Numbered from the stretch's first letter, positions 44,512 to 53,320 are shown. The stretch: 64,000 nucleotides of DNA from Streptomyces sp. HUAS CB01 (GCF_030406905.1 NZ_CP129137.1:2111001-2175000); one strand, 5' to 3'. The notes: a model not told the origin generated them from the letters alone. Made by a program: numbers and translations.

Positions 44512-44545
44512 GACGGGCAGGAGGGGCAGGAGGGGACCGGTAGAC

Positions 44546-45967
44546 ATGTCCGACGAGACCACACGCCCGGCCGGGACGCCGGGACCCGGCACGGAAGAAC
44601 ACGGGGACAGCGCCGCACCGCCCGGCACGCACGGGCGCACGGACACGGACGCACCGACCGCTGCGGGCAGGCGCACCGACGCGGACGCACCGGCCGCTCC
44701 GGGCAGTGGCACAGACGCCGCCGCGGGTGGCGCCGCGACGGCCGCCGCGCCCTCGCGGCGTGCGCTGCTCGGCTGGGGAGGTGCCGGGCTCGCGCTCGGC
44801 GCCGCCGCGGCCGGAGGTGCCGTGGCCGCCGCGACCACCGGCGGGGACAGGACCGCGCCGGCCGCCGCCGGCGGCGCGGCGGTGCCGTTCCACGGCGCGC
44901 ACCAGGCCGGGATCGCCACCGCCGTGCAGGACCGGCTGCACTTCGCGTCCTTCGACGTGAGGACCGGGGACCGGGCCGAACTGGTGCGGCTGCTGCAGGA
45001 CTGGACCCGCGCCGCCGAGAGCATGACGGCCGGGAACCCGGTCGGCGAGGGCGCGTACGGCGGGCTCCCCGAGGCCCCGCCGGACGACACCGGCGAGGCG
45101 CTGGGGCTGAAGCCGTCCCGGCTCACCCTCACCATCGGCTTCGGTCCGTCCCTCTTCGACGCCCGCTTCGGGCTGAAGGACCGCAGGCCCGCCACCCTCG
45201 TCGAGCTGCCGAAGTTCGCCGGGGACAACCTCGACCCGGCCCGCAGCGGCGGCGATCTGTGCGTCCAGGCCTGCGCCGACGACCCGCAGGTGGCGGTGCA
45301 CGCCATCCGCCAGCTCGCCCGCATCGGCTTCGGCAAGGTCGCCGTCCGCTGGTCGCAGCTCGGGTTCGGCAAGACGTCGTCGACGACGCCCGAGGCGCAG
45401 ACGCCGCGCAATCTGATGGGCTTCAAGGACGGCACCCGCAACATCGCCGGCACCGACACCGCCGCCCTCCGCAAGCACGTCTGGGTCTCGCGGAAGGACG
45501 GCCCGGCCTGGCTCGTCGGCGGCTCCTACCTCGTGGCGCGACGGATCCGGATGAACGTCGAGACCTGGGACCGGACGTCGCTCAAGGAGCAGGAGGACAT
45601 CTTCGGCCGCGACAAGGGCGAGGGCGCGCCGGTCGGCAGGGCGAAGGAGCGCGACGAGCCGTTCCTGCCCGCGATGCTGCCCACGGCGCACGTACGCCTC
45701 GCGCACCCCGACTCCAACGGCGGGGCGAGGATGCTGCGCCGCGGCTACTCCTTCACCGACGGCACGGACGGGCTCGGCCGGCTCGACGCCGGGCTGTTCT
45801 TCCTCGCCTACCAGCGGGACGTCGCCCACGGCTTCGTTCCGGTGCAGCGGAGTCTCGCCGCCGACGACCTCAACGAGTACATCCAGCACGTGGGTTCCGC
45901 GCTGTACGCGATCCCACCGGGCGTCCGGGACAAGGACGACTGGTGGGGCCGGGCGCTGTTCTCGTGA
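44546..45967 (+). CDS. efeB: Dyp-type heme peroxidase EfeB, Tat-exported
   Basis: A 473-residue Dyp peroxidase. A long polar N-terminus of about 70 residues (Thr/Asp/Ala-rich) precedes the Tat signal SRRALLGWGG and its hydrophobic core. The catalytic GxxDG motif is GFKDGTRN (about 292-299), and the proximal heme His is in VRLAHPDSN (about 386). It is proposed to oxidise Fe(II) or act on heme during uptake by EfeUO. It starts 34 bp after efeO, with AGGAGGGG-like sequence upstream of the ATG. Confidence 0.93.
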   Translation: MSDETTRPAGTPGPGTEEHGDSAAPPGTHGRTDTDAPTAAGRRTDADAPAAPGSGTDAAAGGAATAAAPSRRALLGWGGAGLALGAAAAGGAVAAATTGGDRTAPAAAGGAAVPFHGAHQAGIATAVQDRLHFASFDVRTGDRAELVRLLQDWTRAAESMTAGNPVGEGAYGGLPEAPPDDTGEALGLKPSRLTLTIGFGPSLFDARFGLKDRRPATLVELPKFAGDNLDPARSGGDLCVQACADDPQVAVHAIRQLARIGFGKVAVRWSQLGFGKTSSTTPEAQTPRNLMGFKDGTRNIAGTDTAALRKHVWVSRKDGPAWLVGGSYLVARRIRMNVETWDRTSLKEQEDIFGRDKGEGAPVGRAKERDEPFLPAMLPTAHVRLAHPDSNGGARMLRRGYSFTDGTDGLGRLDAGLFFLAYQRDVAHGFVPVQRSLAADDLNEYIQHVGSALYAIPPGVRDKDDWWGRALFS

Positions 45968-45983
45968 ACGGAAGGGACAGCCG

Positions 45984-46952
45984 GTGTTCGGCAACTATCT
46001 GATCGGCCTGCGCGAGGGGCTGGAGGCCGGACTGGTCGTCTGCATCCTCGTCGCCTATCTGGTCAAGACGGACCGCAGGGACGCGCTGAAGCCGGTGTGG
46101 GCCGGTATCGGCGTCGCCTGCGGGGTGTCCCTCGCCTTCGGCGCCGCCCTCGAATTCGGCTCCCAGGAGCTGACGTTCGAGGCCCAGGAGCTGCTGGGCG
46201 GCACCCTGTCGATCGTCGCGGTCGGCCTGGTCACCTGGATGGTCTTCTGGATGCGGAGGACCGCTCGGCATCTGAGGGCCGAGCTGCACGGGCGGCTGGA
46301 CACCGCGCTGCGGATGGGTACGGGTGCGCTGGTCGCCACGGCGTTCCTCGCGGTGGGCCGGGAGGGCCTGGAGACGGCTCTGTTCGTCTGGGCGTCGGTC
46401 CGGGCGGCCGCGGACACCGCCGGGTCCTCCGCGCCGCTCGCCGGGGTCATGCTCGGCATCGCGACGGCTGTGCTGCTCAGCTGGCTGTTCTACCGGGGCG
46501 CCGTGCGGATCGACCTGGCGAGGTTCTTCACCTGGACGGGCGGGATGCTGGTGGTCGTGGCCGCCGGTGTGCTCGCGTACGGGGTGCACGATCTGCAGGA
46601 GGCACGCTTCCTGGGCGGCCTCGCCGACAAGGCGTTCGACATCAGCGCCACCGTCCCGCCGGACAGCTGGTACGGCACGCTGCTGAAGGGCGTGTTCAAC
46701 TTCCAGCCGAACCCGACCGTGCTCCAGGTCACGGTGTGGGCGCTGTATCTGGTCCCGGCACTCGCGCTGTTCCTCGCCCCGGTAGGGTTCGGACGGTCAG
46801 TGCGGGGCGGCGAGGAACAGAAGGCAACCGATGAGCAGGCTGGGTCGGGCGGCGACGGGGCTCGCGGCGGTGACGGTGCTGTCGCTGACGGCGAGCGGGT
46901 GCGTGACGGTGCACGGCGAGCTGGAGGTCGTACCGTCGGCGACGAATGCTGA
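45984..46952 (+). CDS. efeU: high-affinity iron permease EfeU (FTR1 family)
   Basis: A 322-residue permease with about seven helices and both iron-binding REXXE motifs: REGLE at 10-14 and REGLE at 126-130. The GTG start is 16 bp after efeB with GGAAGGG upstream. The transmembrane domain ends near FLAPVGFG (about 271). The last 45 residues are a Gly/Asp/Arg-rich tail. The final 122 bp overlap the next lipoprotein gene in another frame. Family members usually end sooner, so the tail may result from a lost stop. Confidence 0.91.
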   Translation: MFGNYLIGLREGLEAGLVVCILVAYLVKTDRRDALKPVWAGIGVACGVSLAFGAALEFGSQELTFEAQELLGGTLSIVAVGLVTWMVFWMRRTARHLRAELHGRLDTALRMGTGALVATAFLAVGREGLETALFVWASVRAAADTAGSSAPLAGVMLGIATAVLLSWLFYRGAVRIDLARFFTWTGGMLVVVAAGVLAYGVHDLQEARFLGGLADKAFDISATVPPDSWYGTLLKGVFNFQPNPTVLQVTVWALYLVPALALFLAPVGFGRSVRGGEEQKATDEQAGSGGDGARGGDGAVADGERVRDGARRAGGRTVGDEC

Positions 46953-47820
46953 GGCCGAGCAGGCCCTCCAGGACTTCACCGACGCCTACAACGCGGCCGA
47001 CAAGGCCTACGACCCGGCCCTCGACGCCGGCCGGGTCACGGGCGCGCTGGGCGCGATCAACCAGGCGGGCCTGAAGGCCCGCAGCATCACCACGCCCGGC
47101 GGCAATCCGCGGCACCGCCCGCTGGAGCTGAGCGACACGACCTACCACATCCCCAAGAAGGCGGGCTGGCCGCGCTTCTTCGTCGCGGACGCCGACAGCA
47201 ATCGGGACACCGACTCGGGCGACCAGGACAGCCGCTGGCTGATCGTGTTCGTCAAGAACAGCAACAAGCAGCTGTGGGAGGCCGCGTATCTGGCGATCCT
47301 CTCGCCGGGCGAGGTGCCGAAGTTCCGCACGGACCAGGAGGGCTGGGCGGAGCCGGTGGCCCCCGACTCCGACGTGACGGCCGTCGCCCCGCGCGATCTC
47401 AGCGAGGAGTACGCCTCGTACCTGCGGACGGGCAAGCCGCAGCACTTCGCCGACGGCGCGCACACGAGCGGCTGGCGGCAGGTGCGCGAGCAGAACGGCC
47501 GACGGGCGGGGCTGAGCACGCAGTACGTCGACCAGGCGCTGGACACCGGGGACTTCGCACCCCTCGGGCTCGCCACGCAGGACGGCGGCGCGCTGGTGTT
47601 CTTCGCGCTGCGCTACTTCGACCGGCAGACGGCCGCGCAGGGCTACCGGCCCAAGGTGAGCCAGGACGTGAAGGCGCTGATGACCGGCGAGGTGAAGAGC
47701 ACGCTCACGAAGGAGTGGGTGTCCAGCCAGGCGGTCACGGTCGCTCCGAAGGGCGCCGCAGGCCCGCCCGTGCGGATCATCAGCCGGCTGCAGGGTGTGA
47801 CGGCGGCGCGCGGGTCGTAG
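46831..47820 (+). CDS. putative lipoprotein of unknown function
   Basis: A 329-residue exported protein. The signal peptide ends in the lipobox LTASGC with Cys at about residue 24. The mature part has a helical start (EAEQALQDFTDAYNAADKAYDP) and mixed strands typical of actinobacterial NTF2-like lipoproteins. AAGG precedes the ATG. It overlaps efeU by 122 bp and probably belongs to the efe transcript. Its role in iron uptake is a guess from position only. Confidence 0.8.
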   Translation: MSRLGRAATGLAAVTVLSLTASGCVTVHGELEVVPSATNAEAEQALQDFTDAYNAADKAYDPALDAGRVTGALGAINQAGLKARSITTPGGNPRHRPLELSDTTYHIPKKAGWPRFFVADADSNRDTDSGDQDSRWLIVFVKNSNKQLWEAAYLAILSPGEVPKFRTDQEGWAEPVAPDSDVTAVAPRDLSEEYASYLRTGKPQHFADGAHTSGWRQVREQNGRRAGLSTQYVDQALDTGDFAPLGLATQDGGALVFFALRYFDRQTAAQGYRPKVSQDVKALMTGEVKSTLTKEWVSSQAVTVAPKGAAGPPVRIISRLQGVTAARGS

Positions 47821-48030
47821 CACCGCGCGGGCCCTGCCGGGCGGGCGCGACGACGCGGGGCGGCGGCCGGCAGAGGCGGGCCGCGTTCAGCAGCCTTGAA
47901 CACCCCCAGGCTCAACGGCCCGGCGGCCCCGAGCTCAGCGGCCCGGCGGCTCGACCGCCTCGTGGGTGAACCGGCCGGCGGCTCGACGAGGCATCGACTC
48001 GACGACTGAACGGCTCAACGGCCAGGCGGC
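47821..48030. repeat. short repeats between converging genes
   Basis: This 210-bp gap carries repeated CGGCTCAACGGC and CCGGCGGCTCGAC motifs (for example 48011-48050, with AACGGCCAGG twice). No strong terminator was seen and no gene is supported. Confidence 0.5.
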
Positions 48031-48804
48031 TCAACGGCTCAACGGCCAGGCCACCGAGTGGTGGTCCGGGTCGTGCTGCCCGGTCTCCTCGGCGTACCTG
48101 GTGCAGGCGTCCGCCAGTGCCTCCAGCAGCGTCAGCGGGTCCGGCAGCGGATGCTCGGGGCCGCGCACCCAGGCGACACCGAGATCGCCGGGGAGCCGTG
48201 ACGGCGGTACGAGGACGTAACTGCCGCGGCTGTGCCAGCGCAGGCCGGGATGCTCGTCCATCGTCTCGGGGTGGCAGTCGAGTTCGCATGGCCACCACTC
48301 GTCCTCGTCCTCCGGCGTGCCGCGGGTGGCCGTGAAGAACAGCATCCGCCCCTCCCCGGACTCGGCGACCGGGCCGACGTCGGTGCCGTCCGCGAGCAGC
48401 CGCTCCAGGGCGACCCGGCCGGCCTCCAGCGGGACGTCGAGGACGTCGTGGACCATGCCGGTGGCGGTGATGAAGTTCGCCTCGGGCTGGTCGTCCGCCC
48501 AGCGCTCGACGGCGGCGGGGTCGTGCGTGGACTGGGTCTGCCAGGCGAACGAGACGGGGTGCCGGGCGGGCGTCGGACAGCCGATGCGCTCACAGGAACA
48601 GCTGTATCCCGACGGGTACGCGGCGGGCGCGAGCGGCAGTCCCGCGGCGGCGGTGGCCAGGAGCTGGTCGAGACGGTCCCGGGCCCGGCCGGACGCGGCG
48701 CCGTCCGCGTCCTCCCGGGAGCGGCGGCGCAGCCACTGCGGCAGCCGGTTCTCCCAGGAAAGCCTGCTCTCCGTGCCGCGGTAGCGGCCGTTACCGTCGC
48801 CCAT
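48031..48804 (-). CDS. bifunctional primase/polymerase (prim-pol)-like protein
   Basis: A 257-residue protein that resembles the stand-alone Streptomyces prim-pol family. An N-terminal basic segment precedes GLPLAPAAYPSGYSCSCERIGC, a Cys cluster (SCSCERIGCPTPARHP), then AVERWADDQPEANFITATG and a C-terminal HSRGSYVLVPPS. The canonical catalytic Asp-x-Asp is not evident (ATGMVHDVLDV has separated acids), so activity is doubtful. GAGGGG precedes the ATG. No mobile-element genes are adjacent. Confidence 0.72.
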   Translation of the reverse strand: MGDGNGRYRGTESRLSWENRLPQWLRRRSREDADGAASGRARDRLDQLLATAAAGLPLAPAAYPSGYSCSCERIGCPTPARHPVSFAWQTQSTHDPAAVERWADDQPEANFITATGMVHDVLDVPLEAGRVALERLLADGTDVGPVAESGEGRMLFFTATRGTPEDEDEWWPCELDCHPETMDEHPGLRWHSRGSYVLVPPSRLPGDLGVAWVRGPEHPLPDPLTLLEALADACTRYAEETGQHDPDHHSVAWPLSR

Positions 48805-48935
48805 CTATCCCCTCACATCTCCCTGCTCGCCCCGGCTCGCGCGGGTGCGGCCGCGCGTCGGCACTGGTGCCATCGTCCCACCATCGGACGCGCCGGGCGG
48901 CCGCACCCCCCGATCGAGTGGCCGAATCACCGGTC

Positions 48936-49070
48936 GGGGCGGGGAGCGAGGACCGTCACAGTCCCGGGACGAGACCGGGCGGAAGCCCTGGGCGAGACCG
49001 GGCGGAAGCCGTGGGCGAGGACCGTCGCAGGCCCGGGACGAGACCGGTCAGGGGCGGGGAGCGAGGCCGT
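48936..49070. repeat. partial tandem duplication at the 3' end of the TetR gene
   Basis: The sequence GGGCGGGGAGCGAGG near 49051-49065 (the TetR gene end) recurs at 48938-48952. Between them GAGACCGGGCGGAAGCC is present twice (48971-48987 and 48994-49010) and CCCGGGACGAGACCGG twice. It looks like stepwise local duplication. Confidence 0.65.
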
Positions 49071-49653
49071 GGAGTGCGTACTCGACGACCTTGTCGGCGT
49101 ACGTGTGCGTGAGGGGCAGGGTGCGCAGCAGCCAGCGATGGGCCAGGGGGCCCACGAGCAGTTCCAGCGCGATGCGGGGGTCGATGCCGGGGCTCGCCTG
49201 CCCGGCGTCCTGGGCCGCGCGCAGCCTGCGCACATACAGCTGGAGCTGCGGTTCGAGGAGTTTCTCCACGAACTGGGCGGCCAGGGCCGGGTCCACGACG
49301 CTCTCGGCGGCGAGGGCGCGTGCGGGGGCGTCGTAGACGGGGGAGTTGAGCTCGTCGACGGTGGCGCGCAGCACGAGCTTCAGGTCCTTCTCGAGGTCCC
49401 CGGTGTCGGGGAGTTCGTGCTCGCCCTGGGCGGCCTGCTCGGCGACGTCGAGGAAGGCCTCCAGGAGGACGGCGGCCTTGGACGGCCACCAGCGGTAGAT
49501 GGTCTGCTTGCCGACGCCCGCGCGGGCGGCGATACCCTCGATCGTCGTCCGGGTGTAGCCGGCCTCGCCGACGAGCGCGAGGGCGGCGTCGTAGATGGCG
49601 CGGCGGGAGCGCTCGCTGCGGCGGGAGGAGTCGGGCTTCCTGCTCTCTGGCAT
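49048..49653 (-). CDS. TetR-family regulator
   Basis: A 201-residue repressor. The helix-turn-helix is at about 18-62 (IYDAALALVGEAGYTRTTIEGIA, then GVGKQTIYRWWPSK), and the C-terminal domain ends EYALHGLAPRP. A perfect 19-bp palindrome lies 25 bp upstream of its start and before the divergent amidinohydrolase gene, so it probably controls both. The ligand is unknown. Confidence 0.9.
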   Translation of the reverse strand: MPESRKPDSSRRSERSRRAIYDAALALVGEAGYTRTTIEGIAARAGVGKQTIYRWWPSKAAVLLEAFLDVAEQAAQGEHELPDTGDLEKDLKLVLRATVDELNSPVYDAPARALAAESVVDPALAAQFVEKLLEPQLQLYVRRLRAAQDAGQASPGIDPRIALELLVGPLAHRWLLRTLPLTHTYADKVVEYALHGLAPRP

Positions 49654-49677
49654 GGGCCCAATCTAGCAACCACCGCG

Positions 49678-49696
49678 ACGAGACGTATCGTCTCGT
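49678..49696. promoter_or_regulatory. perfect palindromic operator candidate
   Basis: ACGAGACG and CGTCTCGT are exact complements around TAT. It sits in the short gap between the TetR gene and the divergent amidinohydrolase. Confidence 0.75.
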
Positions 49697-49816
49697 TTCA
49701 CATCAGGCGTACGTGTGATGAACCACCCGATCGGATCACTGCGCGAACGCGCGACAGGCCGCACCATGGCCTCATCACGCACAACCGTGCGCCCCGTCGT
49801 CCGTGAGGAGCCCGCA

Positions 49817-50632
49817 TTGCCTCGTGACGCCAGATCCCGCCGCTACCTCATGTGCCCACCCACGCACTTCGAGGTGACGTACTCCATCAACCCCTGGATG
49901 GATCCCGGGAAGCCCGTCGACCTGTCGCTGGCGATGACCCAGTGGGAGGTCCTGCGCGACCGGTACCGCGCGCTCGGCCACACCGTCGAACTGCTGGAGC
50001 CTCGTGAGGACCTGCCGGACATGGTCTTCGCCGCGAACGGCGCCACCGTCGTCGACGGCCGGGTGCTCGGCGCCCGCTTCGCCTTCCCCGAGCGGACGGC
50101 GGAGGCGGACGCCCACCTCGAGTGGTTCCGCGCCCACGGCTTCACCGAGATCCACGAGCCTGCCCACATCAACGAGGGCGAGGGCGACTTCGCGGTGACC
50201 TCGTCGTTTCTGCTGGCGGGCAGGGGCTTCCGGTCGAGCCCGCTGTCGCACGACGAGGCGCAGGAGTTCTTCGGGCGGCCGGTGATCGGGCTCGAACTGG
50301 TGGACCCGCGCTACTACCACCTGGACACCGCGCTCTCGGTCCTCGACGACGAGGCGGACGAGATCATGTACTACCCCGGCGCCTTCTCCCCCGGCAGCCG
50401 GGCGGTCCTCGCCCGGCTCTTCCCCGACGCCCTGATCGCCCGCGAGGCGGACGCGGCGGCCTTCGGCCTCAACGCGGTCAGCGACGGCCGCCACGTCCTG
50501 CTGCCGCAGGCAGCCCTGGGCCTCTTCGAGCCCCTGCGGGCCCGGGGCTTCGAGCCGATCGGGATGGACACGGGTGAACTCCTGAAGGGCGGCGGCAGTG
50601 TGAAGTGCTGCACCCAGGAGCTGCGCGCCTGA
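49817..50632 (+). CDS. dimethylargininase-like amidinohydrolase
   Basis: A 271-residue guanidino-group-modifying enzyme of the DDAH/arginine-deiminase fold. It has the substrate loop DLPDMVFAANGATV, EGEGDF, the catalytic His in YYHLDTALSVL (about 167) and the C-terminal catalytic Cys in GGGSVKCCTQE. It would hydrolyse dimethylarginine or a related substrate to citrulline plus amine. The TTG at 49817 follows GAGGAG at good spacing; ATGs at 49718 or 49766 would add 33 or 17 poorly conserved residues. Probably regulated by the divergent TetR. Confidence 0.88.
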   Translation: MPRDARSRRYLMCPPTHFEVTYSINPWMDPGKPVDLSLAMTQWEVLRDRYRALGHTVELLEPREDLPDMVFAANGATVVDGRVLGARFAFPERTAEADAHLEWFRAHGFTEIHEPAHINEGEGDFAVTSSFLLAGRGFRSSPLSHDEAQEFFGRPVIGLELVDPRYYHLDTALSVLDDEADEIMYYPGAFSPGSRAVLARLFPDALIAREADAAAFGLNAVSDGRHVLLPQAALGLFEPLRARGFEPIGMDTGELLKGGGSVKCCTQELRA

Positions 50633-50641
50633 CCCGAGGGC

Positions 50642-50661
50642 GGGGGCGGTCCGCCGCCCCC
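50642..50661 (+). terminator. hairpin terminator after amidinohydrolase
   Basis: GGGGGCGG and CCGCCCCC form a perfect 8-bp stem around TCCG, 9 bp after the stop codon. Confidence 0.72.
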
Positions 50662-50811
50662 ACCTGCCCCGGCGGCGCCTGCCCCGGCGGAACGTCCGTG
50701 GCGGGTGTCCGAGGGGGCCTCCGGCGCGGGTGTTCCGCGGCGGGGCCTCCTGGGCGGTATCCGGCCGGCGCCCTCGGCGTCCGCACCAGGCGCGACGCCA
50801 CGCGTGAAATG

Positions 50812-50860
50812 TCACGCGTCACGCGTCACGCGTCACACGGCACACGGCACGCGTCACGCG
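50812..50860. repeat. heptanucleotide tandem repeat, seven units
   Basis: Seven consecutive 7-bp units of the form TCACGCG occur, with variants TCACACG and GCACACG/GCACGCG in the middle. The array overlaps the stop codon of the methyltransferase gene (50854-50856). Confidence 0.85.
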
Positions 50861-51843
50861 TCGTCGGCCTCCGGCGGTGGCCAGGCCGCACCCCAGGGCG
50901 TGTCACGGGCCGCGCGGTAGAGGGAGCCGTGGCGTTTGGTGACCGTGTCGCGGTGGAGGCTGCCGTCGGCCGCGCACAGGTCCAGCAGGACCTGCCCCTT
51001 GCGGATCTGGGGCTTGCGCGTCACACGGGACGGCGCCGGGGTCGCGGGAACCCGGGTGGCGGCGACGTAGCCGAACTTCTCGTCCTCGTAGGGCAGTGAC
51101 CCGCCCTTCACGCGGCGGTGGAGCGACGACCGGCTCACCCGCGCCGCGAAATGGCACCAGTCCGTGCCCGGCACGATCGGGCACTGCCCGCTGTGCGGAC
51201 ACGGCGCCGCCACCCGCATCCCCGCCTCCACCAGGAGGTCGCGGGCCGCGATGATCCGCTCGTAACCGTCCGGGGTGCCCGGCTCCACGACCAGGACCGT
51301 CTGCCCCGCCGTCGCTGCCTGGCGCACGACCGCCTCCCGGGTGGCCCCGTCGAGCTCCTTCAGCACGTACGAGACCGTGATCAGGTCGGCCGGTTCCAGC
51401 CCCATCGACGCGCCGATCCGCGCCCGCCGCCAGCGGGCGCCCCGCAGCGCCGGCGAATCGGCCGACTCCGCCAACTCGCGGCCGAGCTCCAGCGCGGGCT
51501 CCGCCCAGTCCAGGACCGTGGTCCGGTGCTCCCCCTCCGGCCAGGCCTCCGCGACCGCCCAGCTCGCGGCGCCCGTGCCGCCGCCGATGTCGGTGTGCGT
51601 CGCGGGCGTCCACCCGGGGGCGGCCGCCCGGAACGCGTCGAGCGCGGACCGTACCGCCTCGAACGTCGCGGGCATCCGGTACGCGGCGTACGCGGCCACG
51701 TCCGCGCGGTCGCGCAGCACCGGTGCGTCGGTCGGCGTGTCCCCCCGGTAGCTGGCGATCAGGCGCTCCACCGCCTGCGCGGCGCGGCCCTGCGGCAGGC
51801 CGTCGAGCAGGCCGGCGAGGGCGTCGGGGAGGGTCGTGTTCAC
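50854..51843 (-). CDS. Rsm22-type small-subunit rRNA methyltransferase-like protein
   Basis: A 329-residue class I SAM-dependent methyltransferase of the Rsm22/METTL17 family. AYAAYRMPATFEAV precedes the SAM loop DIGGGTGAASW (about 85-95). Four Cys typical of the family, candidate metal or Fe-S ligands, are at 215, 221, 230 (CPHSGQCPIVPGTDWC) and 290 (LLDLC). Probably acts on the ribosomal small subunit. The GTG start has no ribosome site, but a leaderless -10 (TAGAAT) is 6 nt upstream. Its 3' end lies in a heptamer repeat. Confidence 0.85.
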   Translation of the reverse strand: MNTTLPDALAGLLDGLPQGRAAQAVERLIASYRGDTPTDAPVLRDRADVAAYAAYRMPATFEAVRSALDAFRAAAPGWTPATHTDIGGGTGAASWAVAEAWPEGEHRTTVLDWAEPALELGRELAESADSPALRGARWRRARIGASMGLEPADLITVSYVLKELDGATREAVVRQAATAGQTVLVVEPGTPDGYERIIAARDLLVEAGMRVAAPCPHSGQCPIVPGTDWCHFAARVSRSSLHRRVKGGSLPYEDEKFGYVAATRVPATPAPSRVTRKPQIRKGQVLLDLCAADGSLHRDTVTKRHGSLYRAARDTPWGAAWPPPEADDA

Positions 51844-51849
51844 CGGGGA

Positions 51850-51855
51850 ATTCTA
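51850..51855 (-). promoter_or_regulatory. leaderless-type -10 element of the Rsm22-like gene
   Basis: On the reverse strand TAGAAT (TANNNT) ends 6 nt before the GTG start at 51843. No ribosome site is seen. Confidence 0.65.
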
Positions 51856-51982
51856 GGCATGCCTCCGCTCCCCGGCCCGTGCGGAACCGGGACGGAACGA
51901 GGACACGACCGAACTACTTTGCGTACACGCCCAGTTGCTAATCTGACGGCCGTTGTACGACGCAACGCTCATCGGGGGGACC

Positions 51983-53320
51983 ATGGGACAGAGGATCGTG
52001 CGCATGGCCCTGGTGGCCGGCGTCGCCGTACTGGCCATGATCCTTCTGCTCGCCACCTGCGGTGGCGGGGGCGGGCACGACGACGACCGCGGCGACAGGC
52101 CGAAGCAGCCGGCGAAGCGCGCCTCCGGCCCGGCCACCAGGCTCACCGTCCCCGCCGCCTACGACACCGCCAGGGGCTGGGAGATCCCCGACGCCTCGCC
52201 CGACCACGCCCTCGCGACCCGGTCCGGGCTCGTCGCCTATCTGGAACGGGTGGGGGACGACCGTTTCCGGCTGCGCACGCTCTACACCGGCATCGGACGC
52301 CCCGGCTGGTCGGGTGAGCCCTTCTCCCCGCTCGCCGGCGCGGAGAACTTCCCGCGGCTGCTCTCCGTCACCAAGGACGACCGGCAGTTCTTCGTGGTCT
52401 GGTCGTACGGGAAGACCGGCCGCGGCTCCCTCGCCCCGTCCGGCCCCTTCGTCTCCCTCGACGTCTACGACGCGGTCGACGGCTCGCGGCAGCGGGTCGA
52501 GGTGCCGTGGACCGGAGCGCCCACGGTCTCCGGGACCGGGCCCGGCATCGTCATCGGCGACGGCGGCGCCCACAGCGCGGTCGTCGACCCCGACAGCGGC
52601 AAGGTGTCCGTGGTCCCGCCCAAGGACCTGCGCCCTCCCCGGGGCTGTGCCACCTGCCGGCAGCTCACCGCGGTCCAGGGGCTGACGACGAAGGGCCTGC
52701 TGGTGCGCGGAGCCCGGGAGTTCTGGGTGCGCGACGGCTGGTTCAGCCGCAACGTGGCGCCGCGCGGCGCGGACCGGGCGAACGGGGTGCCGGTGTCCCT
52801 GGCCTCCGGGCGGCTGCTCGTGCGCTGGCAGAAGGCGAAGGGCACCAAGGCGGCCACCACCCGTGACCTGTGGGCGGTGCACGACGCCGCGTCCGGCAAG
52901 CCGCTCGTCACGGTCGAGTGCCACAAGCCGGCGATCGAGCCGGGGGCGTACCCGCAGGCCGTGCTCTCCCCCGGTCTGCGCTATCTCGTCGCCGGGAACC
53001 TCGCCTTCGACCTGGAGCAGCGCACCGGCCGCTGCTTCGAGGAGCCGGACGGCACCCGTCCGCTGACACTGGCGACGGTCACGGACGCCGGCCTCGCCTA
53101 CGGGGCGACCGACGCCCGCGGCCCGGCCGAGGCACTGGCCGGCGGAGGGGCGCCGCACGTCGTGGACCTGGCGACGGGCGTGCCCGAGCCGCTTCCCCCC
53201 AGCGTCCGGCTGCCCGCCGCCGAGGCCTCGGGCGTCGGCGTCTTCCGCTGGACGGACACCCGGGACCGGCTGCATCTGATCGGCTACGTCCGCGAGGACC
53301 GCCCAGCCCCGGCCCCCTGA
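51983..53320 (+). CDS. exported beta-repeat protein of unknown function
   Basis: A 445-residue protein with a signal anchor or lipoprotein signal (MALVAGVAVLAMILLLATCGGGGG; a lipid-type Cys near residue 26). The mature part is beta-rich, with recurring blocks such as LVAYLERVGDDRFRLRTLY and PGIVIGDGGAHSAVVDPDSG, suggesting a propeller fold. One CATC pair (PRGCATCRQL) resembles a metal or disulfide site. The ATG follows GGGGGG. I do not recognise a named family. Confidence 0.78.
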   Translation: MGQRIVRMALVAGVAVLAMILLLATCGGGGGHDDDRGDRPKQPAKRASGPATRLTVPAAYDTARGWEIPDASPDHALATRSGLVAYLERVGDDRFRLRTLYTGIGRPGWSGEPFSPLAGAENFPRLLSVTKDDRQFFVVWSYGKTGRGSLAPSGPFVSLDVYDAVDGSRQRVEVPWTGAPTVSGTGPGIVIGDGGAHSAVVDPDSGKVSVVPPKDLRPPRGCATCRQLTAVQGLTTKGLLVRGAREFWVRDGWFSRNVAPRGADRANGVPVSLASGRLLVRWQKAKGTKAATTRDLWAVHDAASGKPLVTVECHKPAIEPGAYPQAVLSPGLRYLVAGNLAFDLEQRTGRCFEEPDGTRPLTLATVTDAGLAYGATDARGPAEALAGGGAPHVVDLATGVPEPLPPSVRLPAAEASGVGVFRWTDTRDRLHLIGYVREDRPAPAP

